Shown piece after piece: positions 41,236-51,145 of a stretch of 64,000 nucleotides of DNA; position 1 is the first letter of the stretch; every line of letters starts with the position of its first letter. Below the pieces are notes generated by a model. That model ran no database searches. It worked only from the letters and a program-made list of their open reading frames with translations, and was not told the origin of the DNA. The translations under genes and the position numbers were made by a program. This stretch comes from Siderastrea radians (Eukaryota; Cnidaria; Anthozoa; Scleractinia; Rhizangiidae): assembly GCA_964017195.1 (NCBI GenBank), contig OZ024889.1, positions 60,473,858-60,537,857 of the forward strand, in the 5' to 3' direction.

Positions 41236-42540
41236 TTACAAAAGTTTGCATGTTAACAGAATAAAAGCGAAGTTGTAAAACTTCTTCTGTGCCGAGGATT
41301 TGCGTGTTGACAAGGCTATGACCTGCACTAAGATGCTGTGGCATCGGCCCTCTAAGGTATGAAGATTAAAGGGACGGGAGCTGCTGAGGGACTTACGTGA
41401 GAAGAACATCCGCCTAAGGAGCCAATTGTCGGAACTCCTGCCAACAAAAACGCAATAGAGCATCAGCAATTTTATCGTGGACGCCACGAACAAGTTCCAC
41501 AGAAAAGGAGAAACTAAAACGAGCAGCTGACATTAATAATTGGCGGACAAGATGCATGAGAGGAGGAACTTTCGATGTTCGGGTCTTCAGGATGTGCACG
41601 ACTGCATTATTGTAAGAACGACTGAGTCTCCAGATATGCGCAGCACTATCCACAGGAAAAAGTTCTTATCTGCAATTGAGTGGCTAGCTTAAAAGAGGGC
41701 CAAAGGACTACTAAACTAAGCACCCCCAATAGATAAACCGTAACCAACCGATACAGATCTGAGGAGACCTCTAAATCAGCAGTTGGTGTCATACCCGGAA
41801 AAAGCCAGAAACTGACGCTATTCTAGGAAGACAAGAACTCGCGCCACCATTCAACATCAAGTTGGAAATCCCTGTTTTAGGGAATAGGATGGCCTTCTCG
41901 GCAAAACGAACATAACAGGTCAATCTTACGCCGCGGGTAAGTCCGCCCAGGCCAGACAACTTTGGCAGCATGGTGCAAATGGCCGATCAAGGACTCCAAG
42001 TGCAGTCGATGCACCACCTACAATCGTGGGTCAGCTCTTGCAGCACAAGCAACTTGTCCTCGGAAACCGGGCCTGTTCGATGTCAAGCACAACGAGTCAA
42101 AACGAGGGGCCCACGGATTTATTGAGGTAGAAAGGTGTGCGCAGTGATTGACAGTAATTGGAGGGACCAGCTCTTATATGATTCAGATAATGCAGCAGGT
42201 CGGAGGTGAGATGGCAGTTAATCAAGATCCATTCCACCATATCGGCGACTGCATTAAAAATAAAAAGAGCCGAACGAAGTCCGTATGGGAGAGCTAAGTC
42301 GACATAGTAATTTCCTAGTCACCTTATTAACAAGAGAAAACGATCCAGTGGGTGAACTGTAATATTCATGTATGCTGACTCTACGTCGAACTTCACCGTC
42401 AATGTTCCACTACCGCAAAAAGGGACCAAGCGAATCACTTGGTCGACCCGAATATGATATATATAACTTTGGATTCGATGGAGTTTAATTTGCCTTGTTA
42501 GCAAGTTTCCATATTGATCGCCTAGCGATTGCACCCAAAA
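41236..42540 (-). pseudogene. DIRS-like retrotransposon remnant (RT, RNase H, start of tyrosine recombinase)
   Basis: Reading the minus strand from 42534: DQVIRLVPFCGSGTLTVKFD-VESAYMNITVHPLDRFLL (reverse transcriptase), then in shifting frames VEWILINCHLTSDLLHYLN and LESLIGHL-type remnants. At 41653-41414 is an RNase H end with ELVRGVHDKIADALLRFCWQ. At about 41340-41240 VIALSTRKS and KKFYNFAF resemble the start of a DIRS tyrosine recombinase. The catalytic YLDD box is replaced by YLNH, and many frameshifts and stops are present. Order RT, RNase H, YR is the DIRS arrangement. Fragment ends are unclear. Confidence 0.6.
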
Positions 42541-42904
42541 TCACCCAATTCAACTGAAGATTGTGATGATTGCTGAAACGAGTTCGGCATGCTGTACTCG
42601 CAGCGATTACAAAATCGAGAAAGTATTCAGCGGTTGTTTCGAAAGTGCTTTATTAACCACAAACGCTCATTACATTGTAAGAATCTGTTACTATAGTTTG
42701 TATTCCGACAGCCTAATGCAAAGCCGATTCTTTGAAATTGTTTGAATACTAATATAAATTGCTTGACTTCCATGCGTACGACTAGTCAGTCGTCGCCCGG
42801 GCTAAGTTACACTAGAATAAAAGCTACTCAAGGTTTCGTGTTGCATGCGTTAAAACTCCAGGATCACGTCACGAATCCGAATGCCCTGAATCCGATAAAA
42901 AAGT
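42541..42904. other. Non-coding stretch, nothing recognised
   Basis: Between the DIRS remnant and repeat R3 copy 2. No domain or repeat seen. Confidence 0.3.
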
Positions 42905-43075
42905 GACTACTTTGTATTTGAAAACTTTGTAACCCGGAATCTTTTGTTGTGTAAACAGGCCGGGCCTTTGAGTAAATCCAGATAGTTTCTTGGCCTTAAC
43001 GTCCTTCACGTCCTCAAATCGTAAATTTATTAGCAGATTTTTCCCGAGAAAATAACTTTTAGTAGCAAAGATACC
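42905..43075 (+). repeat. Dispersed repeat R3, copy 2
   Basis: ACTTTGTATTTGAAAACTTT, GGAATCTTTTGTTGTGTAAA, AAATCCAGATAGTTTCTTGG and TATTAGCAGATTTTTCCCGA match copies at 37.7 and 45.2 kb. Confidence 0.65.
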
Positions 43076-43632
43076 TTAATTTTGTTAACGACAACGAGCG
43101 AAGTAAGCCGCGACAACGAGCGAAGTAAGCCGCGAGAAAATACCGCCTGCCGGAGAACTAGGGTTTTTGAATGCCGTCCACTTTTATCACCTAGAGAAAA
43201 CTGTAATTTGAAAAATCGATTATCTCAACGGAAAATTATTTCAACCTTCACAGCGCGAAGCTCGCTACTGAAGCATTGGCAGAACTTTGCTCGCAAAAGG
43301 CAGATGTGGAACGCTGTAGATTGCAAACAGTTTCTCAAAGCTCAACCGGCGAGCGACAAAGCTTACAAAGTTTCCGTTCACTGAGCAAAATAATACGACT
43401 GCTCGCAGTCTAGGAACGCTGTCATACGTTATTTTCTCTAGTCTGGAAAGAAACACACGAGTCTTGGTCAGTGAGGATCCACAAAAAAAGGAATAAACTT
43501 CAGTGGCGAAATAACAAGCACACCAGTGTTTTCAGATCGCATTTGTTCTTTTCCAGTGGCGAAACTGTAAATGATCTGTAACCCGGGTCTGTAAGGATTA
43601 AACTTTTCCGAAACCAGTGAATAGAATTGCCC
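43076..43632. other. Stretch with a 22-bp direct duplication, no gene recognised
   Basis: GACAACGAGCGAAGTAAGCC followed by GC occurs twice in tandem at 43089-43132. The 100-codon frame at 43082-43384 spans it but matches nothing I know. ACTGCTCGCAGTCT at 43398 is a small palindrome similar to the tip of the 26.0-26.2 kb palindrome. Confidence 0.35.
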
Positions 43633-43636
43633 TTAA

Positions 43637-44157
43637 CCCTCTGACGTACATGCAAGGGGGGGGGGGGTTGATGGACCCCCTTAGTCTTCGCTTTGTTGCA
43701 ATATTTCGAAAAGATTTTACCTTTAGTAGAAAGCCTGCGATGAGGTACATATTATGGGTTGCCTCGTTGCTAGGGGCCTGTGACATCATCCAAGATGGCT
43801 GCCATCTGGACGCCATCTTGAATTTTACCGAAAATTACAAATTGTCAAAAAACGTTAAATTTTTGATACAGCACATGTAGAATATGACATAATTAAACAT
43901 GTTGCCCCTTTTTTGTTGACATGTTATGCATTTTTCACCTGAAAAGGGTAAAAAACAAGCATTTTTTTCAAGAAAGCTCGACCCAATGGCGACATATCTC
44001 GTAACCATAGTAACTGATTCTCACCAAAATTGTGTCAAAATGTGTCTCAGGGATATGCGCACAGCTACTGAAAACAGCAGATCTAGATAATGGTTTGTCT
44101 TGGAAAAATTTAAGAAAAATCTTATGGGGGGGTATCCACCCCCGTGTACGCCCAGGG
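43637..44157. mobile_element. piggyBac-like MITE with TTAA duplication
   Basis: TTAA stands at 43633-43636 and 44158-44161. The left terminus CCCTCTGACGTACATGCAAG pairs with the right terminus CCCTGGGCGTACACGGGGGT (reverse-complemented), followed by G-rich sequence and ACCCCC/GGGGG blocks on both sides. Termini starting CCCT plus TTAA fit the piggyBac superfamily. 521 bp, non-coding. A truncated relative of the right half lies at 45560-45694. Confidence 0.75.
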
Positions 44158-44693
44158 TTAAGTTAATTTTTTCCAGTAAGCAGTTCTTTCACAGCCGTCT
44201 TTCTTGCTCTTTTTTTTTAATGCTCTGACTCTATGTAAGCTAAAATTATTGAGCGAAGATTTCCCTTGGGAGAAATAGAGAGATCCTCTAACATTTGCTT
44301 GACGTGTTCACAGCTCTCAACCAATCCGAATCTCCTGTCCGCTGGTGCACGAGAAGATACAAAAGACCCTGCAGGCGGGATTTCAAACTGCTTCTCCCCA
44401 TTCCCTTCGCGGCTCCGCGGCTCGAACTTCGTACAAACAATCCCGCCAGCTACACAGGCTAGAATATTGGTTGACAAATTCCCCGACTGGTTAAAAAACA
44501 TACTAATTCTGTTTGCGAATCTTTCCAGTCTACCTATGTTCCAGCTGTTTGTTTTCATTCCCATGCAGTGGAAGAAATACTAGCGAACAGCTCCAGAGGA
44601 CTAGTTTTATCCTACCTTGCGTAATTACACTTTTTGTTTTAAACGGAGCAATATTTTTCGCATTTTAGTCTACAATCGCTCTGTAAGCAATCA

Positions 44694-44888
44694 CTAACTA
44701 ACTCTCGTGATTATCTCCTCCCACACTTTCGTTTTGTTTTTGTTTGTGACCGTGTTAGAGAATTTGCTTCCTATTATAGACATGTTTTCCTCAGCAGCCT
44801 CTAGAATTAAAGCGCATTCGGTTGCTGTAAAATTCGGTTTTCTAGCTCGTTTTGCCGGCTCGACGTTTTCCGCCATCTTTGTTGACAA
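44694..44888 (-). CDS. Myb/SANT-like DNA-binding exon
   Basis: The frame starts MSTKMAENVEPAKRARKPNF and continues TATECALILEAAEENMSIIG, KFSNTVTNKNKTKVWEEIIT, RVS. The NFT-x-x-E ... I-x-x-KF ... K-x-x-x-W-E-x-I-x-x-R-V spacing is that of the Myb/SANT-like domain of NAIF1-type and Harbinger Myb-like proteins. Two of the three helices are present, and the conserved end (usually followed by RR and KKW) is missing. A possible donor AGA|GTTAGT lies at the end, so a second exon may have existed. The product would bind DNA in the nucleus. Whether host or transposon gene is undecided. Confidence 0.55.
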   Translation of the reverse strand: MSTKMAENVEPAKRARKPNFTATECALILEAAEENMSIIGSKFSNTVTNKNKTKVWEEIITRVS

Positions 44889-44955
44889 AGTTACGCATTG
44901 GTGATCATTGCGTGAGCGTTCCCATATTCACCATGGCAACGGACTGGGTTGCAAG

Positions 44956-45084
44956 TTATCCGGTGGATAGCTGTCTGTGGCACTATCCAGGCTTTGTGCA
45001 ACGATTTTTTTGTCCACTGGATAACTATCCAGTGGATAGTAACTTTATCCAGTCGATAAGACTATCCAGTGGATAAAGCTATCC
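44956..45084. repeat. Cluster of TATCCAGTGGATA palindromes
   Basis: Four 15-bp palindromic copies: TTATCCGGTGGATAG at 44956, CTATCCAGTGGATAG at 45025, TTATCCAGTCGATAA at 45045 and CTATCCAGTGGATAA at 45062. There are partial copies at 44983 (CTATCCAG), 45012 (GTCCACTGGATAA) and 45079 (CTATCC). Seven sites in 130 bp. They look like protein-binding sites or a subterminal transposon repeat. Confidence 0.85.
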
Positions 45085-45106
45085 GCTCTTTGAACAACTG
45101 GGGCCA

Positions 45107-45559
45107 TATAGATGGCGTATAAGCTATCAGGAATCCAAATACTCAAGATCTGATGAACCCGGGAACATTTTACGAAACTGGCTAATTTTCCTCTAGCGTA
45201 AACTTAGCTAAAGTGAATACTTTGTATCCGTATTCCTATAAATCCGAAATCTTCTATTGTGTAAACGGGTTTTTTTCAGTGAATCCAGATACTTTACACA
45301 GCTTTTACGGCCTTCGCGTCTTCAAATCCTGAATTTTGCCAGCAGATTTTTCTCGAGATAGGAAATCTTAGTGGCACTGGAACTGATTTTAGCCTTATTT
45401 AGCATACGGTTTAAAAATTCGCCAACTGTTTAGTAGATTAAAACCGGACTATAAGTCTGTTACAGTCTTTTTAGACTCATTTCCGATCTCGTTTTCTAAC
45501 TCCCAGTAGAAAAAAATATATATATGAATAAGCTACTCCAGAGGTTCTCAGCAAACTGG
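45107..45559. repeat. Dispersed repeat R3, copy 3, and flanks
   Basis: 45213-45385 carries ACTTTGTATCCGTATTCCTA, AATCTTCTATTGTGTAAACG, AGTGAATCCAGATACTTT and CCAGCAGATTTTTCTCGAGA, matching the 37.7 and 42.9 kb copies. The remainder shows nothing recognisable. Confidence 0.6.
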
Positions 45560-45697
45560 TTTCAAAATGTGTCTAAGGGATATGCGTACAGCTACTGAAG
45601 ACCGAGGGTGCAGATGAAAAATCGTCTAGGAAAATTTGAAGAAAAACCTTAGCTAGGGGTGGCATCTACCCCTCCCCCTTCACGTGTACCCTCGAGG
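45560..45697. repeat. Truncated copy of the piggyBac-like MITE
   Basis: ATGTGTCTAAGGGATATGCG, TACAGCTACTGAAGA and the end CGTGTACCCTCGAGGG followed by TTAA match the right half of the 43637-44157 element. The left half is missing. Confidence 0.65.
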
Positions 45698-45715
45698 GTT
45701 AATTACGAAGATAAG

Positions 45716-45772
45716 ATAGGATGAGATGAGATGAGATGAGATGAGATGAGATGAGATAAGATAAGATAAGAT
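45716..45772. repeat. (GATGA)n / (GATAA)n microsatellite
   Basis: About seven GATGA units followed by four GATAA units. Confidence 0.9.
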
Positions 45773-46409
45773 AACAACAACAAATTTATTTATATTGCGC
45801 AAATTTCGATCTGTGAGATTTTCAAATGCGCATCACAACAGATTAAAATTAATAAAAATATAAGTACTGAACAATTTACAATGGAAATAAAATGTCTCAT
45901 ATACAAAGAATAAAGTATTCTAAAAGTACATATATCTATAATTAAAATAAGTTACATGATTATTCTAAAATCTGATATAAAACAATTTAACATAAGATAA
46001 GATGTTTTTCCACCAGCTTAATCATTATGAGTTCTTATCACTTTGGCATTTTTTAAATGCCAAAACTAGGAGGGATAACAAAGTAAATAAATGTTTTTCT
46101 CTGCAAAATCGTCGACATCCCGTTTTCAAGACCCAGTAATTTCCACTTCCGCTGGTTAAAAATTTATAGAATGGAGTACAGACTGTTGACCTCAGTCCAA
46201 TTGGGTGGACTGGTTAACGTTATGTATTACTTTTTATAGCACTCTCTTTGCTGATAATTGGCGGATATCAATCCTCGATATTCACGGCGAATCAGGTGTT
46301 GTCTTGTTTGATCGTACGTGTCTACGCTTGAGAAATTTCAATTCTATTGTACCTGTTTATGTTATGATGGAGTAAAATCTCTTTACCTCTTATTTTGCGT
46401 TTCTTTCAG
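45773..46409. other. Intron or 5' flank of the LRR gene
   Basis: AT-rich. GCGCAAATTTCGATCTGTGA near 45798 looks like a dispersed-repeat end. A pyrimidine tract TTGCGTTTCTTTCAG ends at 46409 and is a good splice acceptor for the following gene. Confidence 0.4.
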
Positions 46410-49400
46410 AATACGAAAATTTCTTGCTCGTTGAGGGTTACGATTGTCTGAAACGTGTTGAAGAGTATCCCCCGTTTACGTTGGACACCTTTTATTCACC
46501 AGAGGATGAAAAAGAAGTTTTGTTAGATTTATACTTCTCTACAAATGGCCACCAATGGTACAATGCAAGTGGATGGAATAGCACAACCGATGCCACTTCC
46601 CGTTGTTCCTGGTATGGCATCACTTGTCACAATAGCACATTATACATTAGGAGTATCATGTTGGCTTACAACAACTTAGACGGTACGCTGCCTTCCAACA
46701 TTTGGAAGATCCGAAACTTGCTGTCTTTGTGCGCACCTGGAAATCCAAATCTGCGAGGTCGCATTGCCGACTTTCTCTTTGGAAATATGAGCAAACTGAT
46801 TACCGCCTCGATCAGCTCCACCTCCATAGGTGGTGACATTCCTGAGGATTTCGCAAAATTGTCTATGCTGCAGAACTTCCTGGGCTGCCCTATGAACGGA
46901 AATGGCTTCTCTGGCCGCCTACCAGATGACATAGGAAATATGACGGAGTTACGATTGGTGTGTCTAGGAGACTTGTGCAAACTTAAACTGGGCAAATACC
47001 AAGAAGTATTGCTCGCCTTAGAAAGCTGTCTTATCTTAATATGCAAAATAGTCCTGCCAGCAAGGTGCATGGAAACTTGAACGACTTGCTTGCGATTCCC
47101 TCACTGGAGAGTTTATTTGTGTCTGGAATTCAACTAATGGGAGAATTCCCTCGTGTGCTGCCGAAAACTTTAGCAAACCTTGATCTGACTGGAAACAACA
47201 TTTCGGGTACCCTTCCAGAAACACTTCCGAAAGGAAACAATCTGGCGAACTTGGTTGTCGCGAACAATCAACTGACAGGAGATATCCCGGGTGAATTACT
47301 TCATCTGCCAAACCTTCGTTTACTCGATGTGTCACAAAATCACTTTTCCTCTATTAACAAAGGCAAGCCGTGGCCAGACAACATCAAAACTTACTTCACA
47401 CATTTCTCTGGCGGAGAATAGAAATTTGTTAATTGATTTTGTAAGCTTTACTGAGCTTTTCGCAAGAACACCCGACACTTGGATGTTTAGCCGTCTATCA
47501 ATAATAAACGTTAGCTTTTGTGACATCAAGAGTCCTCTACTCTCAAATATGTTATACTTGTCCCAGCTAACCACATGTGATTTTCGGGGCAACAATTTCT
47601 ATGGCACAATACCTGGTACTATTATGGACAATTCCATGCTGACCTATCTTGACTTTTCAAAAAATAACTTTTCTGGTAGTCTTCCAAATGGAATTCTGAG
47701 CCTTAAATCCCTCCAAACTTTGGATATTTCCGGAAATCCTTATATGCGAGAAGGACAGGCGCATCCTCCAATATATTAATCCCTGATTTTTCAAGAATGA
47801 TAAAGCCATCTGAGGCAGACAACTTTACATGTCCTGAAGGACGCCTCGCATTCAATAATGGCCGGATTCGGTTAGATCCGACATTTTACGAATACAAATA
47901 TTGCGTCTGTGATCGTGATTTCTACAGAGACAACGGATTGTGCAAGAGATGCATGAAGGTGGAACCTGCCGACGATCTTCTTTCAGTGCACCAGAAAATC
48001 TCCACCCTAATATTATGGAGGTGAACAAAGGTTACTGGCCGTCACCAGACCCAGAAATGCCACCCATCTTGTTAAGTGTTCAGTGCCATCTGCATGCAAT
48101 CCATCAGATTCCTGCACCTGTCGCCTGGACACATCAGTGAAGGACTCTCGCTCATGCAGTTACCGAATAAAAGTGCCATCTTTGATCACAACTTGCAATC
48201 AGTCCTGCATCTGCCATCCAGGAAATACAGACAGATTTTGTTCTCGTTGTCAAGATGGATTTTACAAACTTGGTGGACTGTGCTTCCAATGCAAAAAAGG
48301 CGTTCTAACTTACTACTACATGTTTATTCCCATATTTGCTTTATCTTTTCTAGTTATGCTGTGGTCATATTTTATTTCAATGTTAGACCTTTAAAATGGT
48401 TTGCTGTTACAGCGGTTCATTTCCTTTTGTTGTTAATAATGATGCTGTTGGAATTTCTACCTGCATGGCTTTTTAAGTTAAACGTGGTTGTCTTTGTATT
48501 GTGTTTGACCAGCAGAGGAAAAGCCGCTCGCTCTCTCCTCAACATCGCGGTGTTTCACATCCAAACCATGGATTTCATGATATCCAGTGTCAATTTTTAG
48601 CCTCGAAAAGTCGTCGCAGCTCAAAATTACTTGAGCGGCTACTGGAACCTACTCTTTCCCTCTATTTCTTGTGATCTGCCTTCTCTATTTACTCCTGTCG
48701 GAAAATTTGCTTTTCTGCTGCTTCTCCCTGTAGTTTGCTTGGCGGCTGTGGGCTTGTACTTTCTAGTCAAATCGATTTACAACAAGTTTCGTCCAAACGA
48801 AAGGCGCATGGAAAGTGTTCACTTCAAATGTCGCCAACTCGCGTTCTTCTGTCTAAACTTCAGCTACTTTCCCATCGTGAAACAGACACTGTCCATTCTA
48901 CGGCCATGTCACAGTGATCAAAATGTTTTTTTCATGCCAAACTCACCTTGGACAGAATGCAGCTTTTACACTTACAGAAATCTGATTTCGCTTGGATTTG
49001 TTTCCCTTGGGGTCTATGTGATTGGCTTTCTGGTTATTGTCGTCACTCTGGTAATTCGCTTCGTGATTCATCTTGTTCCAAAGTGCTCTGCGGATCCGTT
49101 GACCTCACTTATAATTCATTTCTTTCCAAGGAGACGTTCTGTGAGTCTTGAAGATCGCAAAAGACTTGATGCTTGGCTTGGGCCGGTGTATTTACCCTAC
49201 AAACTAGAGTATCAGTCATACTTTGAAATCTTCACGCTTCTCCGTCACCTGTCTCTTGCATTTGCGTTGTCTATGATTTCCTCGTCGTCCACGTTGTAAA
49301 CGTTTTTGGTTTCGCTTGTTCTTATGCTGTCAGGGATAATCCACGTATGTTTGCAGCCGTATGACAAACGCCCCAGTTACCGATTGCATGAAGCTTCAGG

Positions 49401-49812
49401 CAACCAATTGCAACCAGCTCCAATTAATCAACCCCAAGTCACTCAAAGTGAAGGCAAACAAAACAGCATCCTCCCTGAGAATGTATTCGAGCCCGTTGTG
49501 TTGTTTGTATTGTCCATGTCATTTATAATGATAAGGTTTGCTCTTTTAGACAGCCCCAATGCTGGTGGTTTTATGTGGGCTGTGTTGATTGTGAATGCAT
49601 TTGTTCTGGTAGCTCTGGTTTGTGCTGTTTTCTACCGCATTGTTACTGCCAGCAACAGCAAAGACGATGATGATGGCGATGCTGGAACTGGAACTGGTCA
49701 GCCGAATGGTGTGAGTGTAATAAATGACGAGGACAGTAGCGATGGAGAAAGAAGGCATTTACTGTGTGGTGACGGTCGTCGGGTAGATGTGCCTATGGAT
49801 GATGCTGCGTAA
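46410..49812 (+). pseudogene. LRR / cysteine-rich / multi-pass membrane receptor-like gene, disrupted
   Basis: After the acceptor at 46409 the frame reads EYENFLLVEGYDC and EDEKEVLLDLYFSTNGHQWY, then CSWYGITC, a plant-type LRR N-cap. LRRs follow (NNLDGTLPSNIWKIRNL, GNNISGTLPETLPKGNNL, SKNNFSGSLPNGILSLKSLQ). A Cys-rich part (YCVCDRDFYRDNGLCKRC, CHPGNTDRFCSRCQDGFY) resembles ephrin-receptor-like repeats. About eight hydrophobic segments come next, the clearest at 48325-48385, 48410-48510, 48690-48765, 49000-49075, 49300-49350 and 49490-49635, and then an acidic C-tail ending DVPMDDAA. Lesions: frame changes near 47000, 47400, 47780, 47960, 48075 and 48380; TAG at 48598 (family position probably Trp); TAA at 49297. 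No introns inside. A surface receptor is the likely ancestral role. Base-level assembly errors are an alternative for some lesions. Confidence 0.75.
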
Positions 49813-51145
49813 CCGTCTTGATAGTTTTTTCACAGACTCAGGGTATAAGTCTTTGCAACTGAACAGTGATAGCATGCTGACGACATAAGGACAAAAAAAT
49901 GCTTCAAAATAATCTCCAATTATGCAAGTACGACTGGCCCACCCGAAGAACAGAATGAAAAAGGACACACAGAGAAACTTTGTAACAAATTAACAGTCAA
50001 TGCACGGTCATACTTACCCCGAAATGAAACCAAACTTCAATTACCACATGCCTGCGAAGAAAGGAATTCCACGGCATACAGCTTAAATGAGTTGTTGAAC
50101 TATATGGAGAAGTCCCTTCTGAGCAACAAGCTTAGTAATACTCTCTTTAAAAAGATCGCGGTCAAAAGACATTTTTTTAAGACAAAAATAAGGACATGAA
50201 GGAAACCTAGTCAAGTTGTGAAGTTGCTGTGCTTGAAATCCGGAGGACCCTGATTCAGGTCACGCTCTGACTCCTTGGTTGGCGTAGTTGTTTCACGGTA
50301 GACCCAATTTTAACTCCGGGGCGTTGCATATAGATAGTGACTGGTCTGAAGATAGCCAACTTGTTTTTTTGTAACATTTACGGCATTCACTTTCGTGATA
50401 TTTTAATGAATATTCTTAGCCCCTTTTATTAATATGTATAACTTTTTTTAACACTTAAAATATTTTTATCCCATGTAATCAGTTCAAAATCCTAAACGCA
50501 AAGTCGCCTAAACAAGATAGCTAAATACGAGCTTTCGTAGCTACCAATGCGCCGTGGCGGCTCTTTTTTTATTCTGCAATTCAAAAGCAGTTCAGTATGG
50601 ATTGCAACACAATAATTTTAATATTTCTTTTTACTTCTAGACTCTTTTAGTTTGTAAATAGCTTAAAAGTCCTTTTGGATACTTTAAAACTGTGGTCCAA
50701 TCGGCTTGTAGTTAACCTTTCTGTTTCACAAATAGAGGTTTTATCATCATACCTAAATCATGTAGAAAAGCTCCAGTCAGCTGTTTCTTTTACACGGTGT
50801 CAGTCTAGAGTACATTGTTCTTATTGCAGTTTGTAAACAATAGTACACAGACTGCTCTGAAGTTGAACAGCGTGGAAACCAAGACGTTTAGTTGCATTAT
50901 CCGCCTGACACTATGTTCTTCCTAGCTGACAGTAGAACTCTGATCCTTAATTTGTAATAGAGAGCTGACGACTTCTTAAGAAAAATATATATATAGAATT
51001 AGCTCCATTACTTCATATGATACAAGTATTAAATCAAGTGTTGTTACAATAGGAGATATGCTATATATTCGACTTGTCAAATAAAAGCAAATTACTTACG
51101 ATAAAGTCATAGTCCTCTGCGTTTACTTGTCATCTCTGCCCTTAA
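49813..51145. other. 3' flank of the LRR gene, nothing further recognised
   Basis: Contains several AATAAA-like words and T-rich tracts. No gene, TIR or tandem repeat was seen before the large TAA-flanked element. Confidence 0.35.

Larger units (their letters stand above)
44217..45106 (-). mobile_element. Possible Harbinger-type element remnant with Myb/SANT-like exon
   Basis: This block groups the Myb/SANT-like exon (44694-44888), a 115-codon minus-strand frame downstream of it (44217-44564) of unknown family, the palindrome cluster (44956-45084), and a terminal-looking ACAACTGGGGCC at 45095-45106. PIF/Harbinger elements encode a Myb-like protein and often have subterminal repeats. No matching left terminus and no Harbinger nuclease were found, so the boundary and class are inferred. 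Confidence 0.35.

Noticed and set aside
44217..44583. 115-codon minus frame and 105-codon plus frame over the same DNA
   Set aside because: Overlapping open frames on both strands with no domain; kept only as part of the possible element, not as genes.
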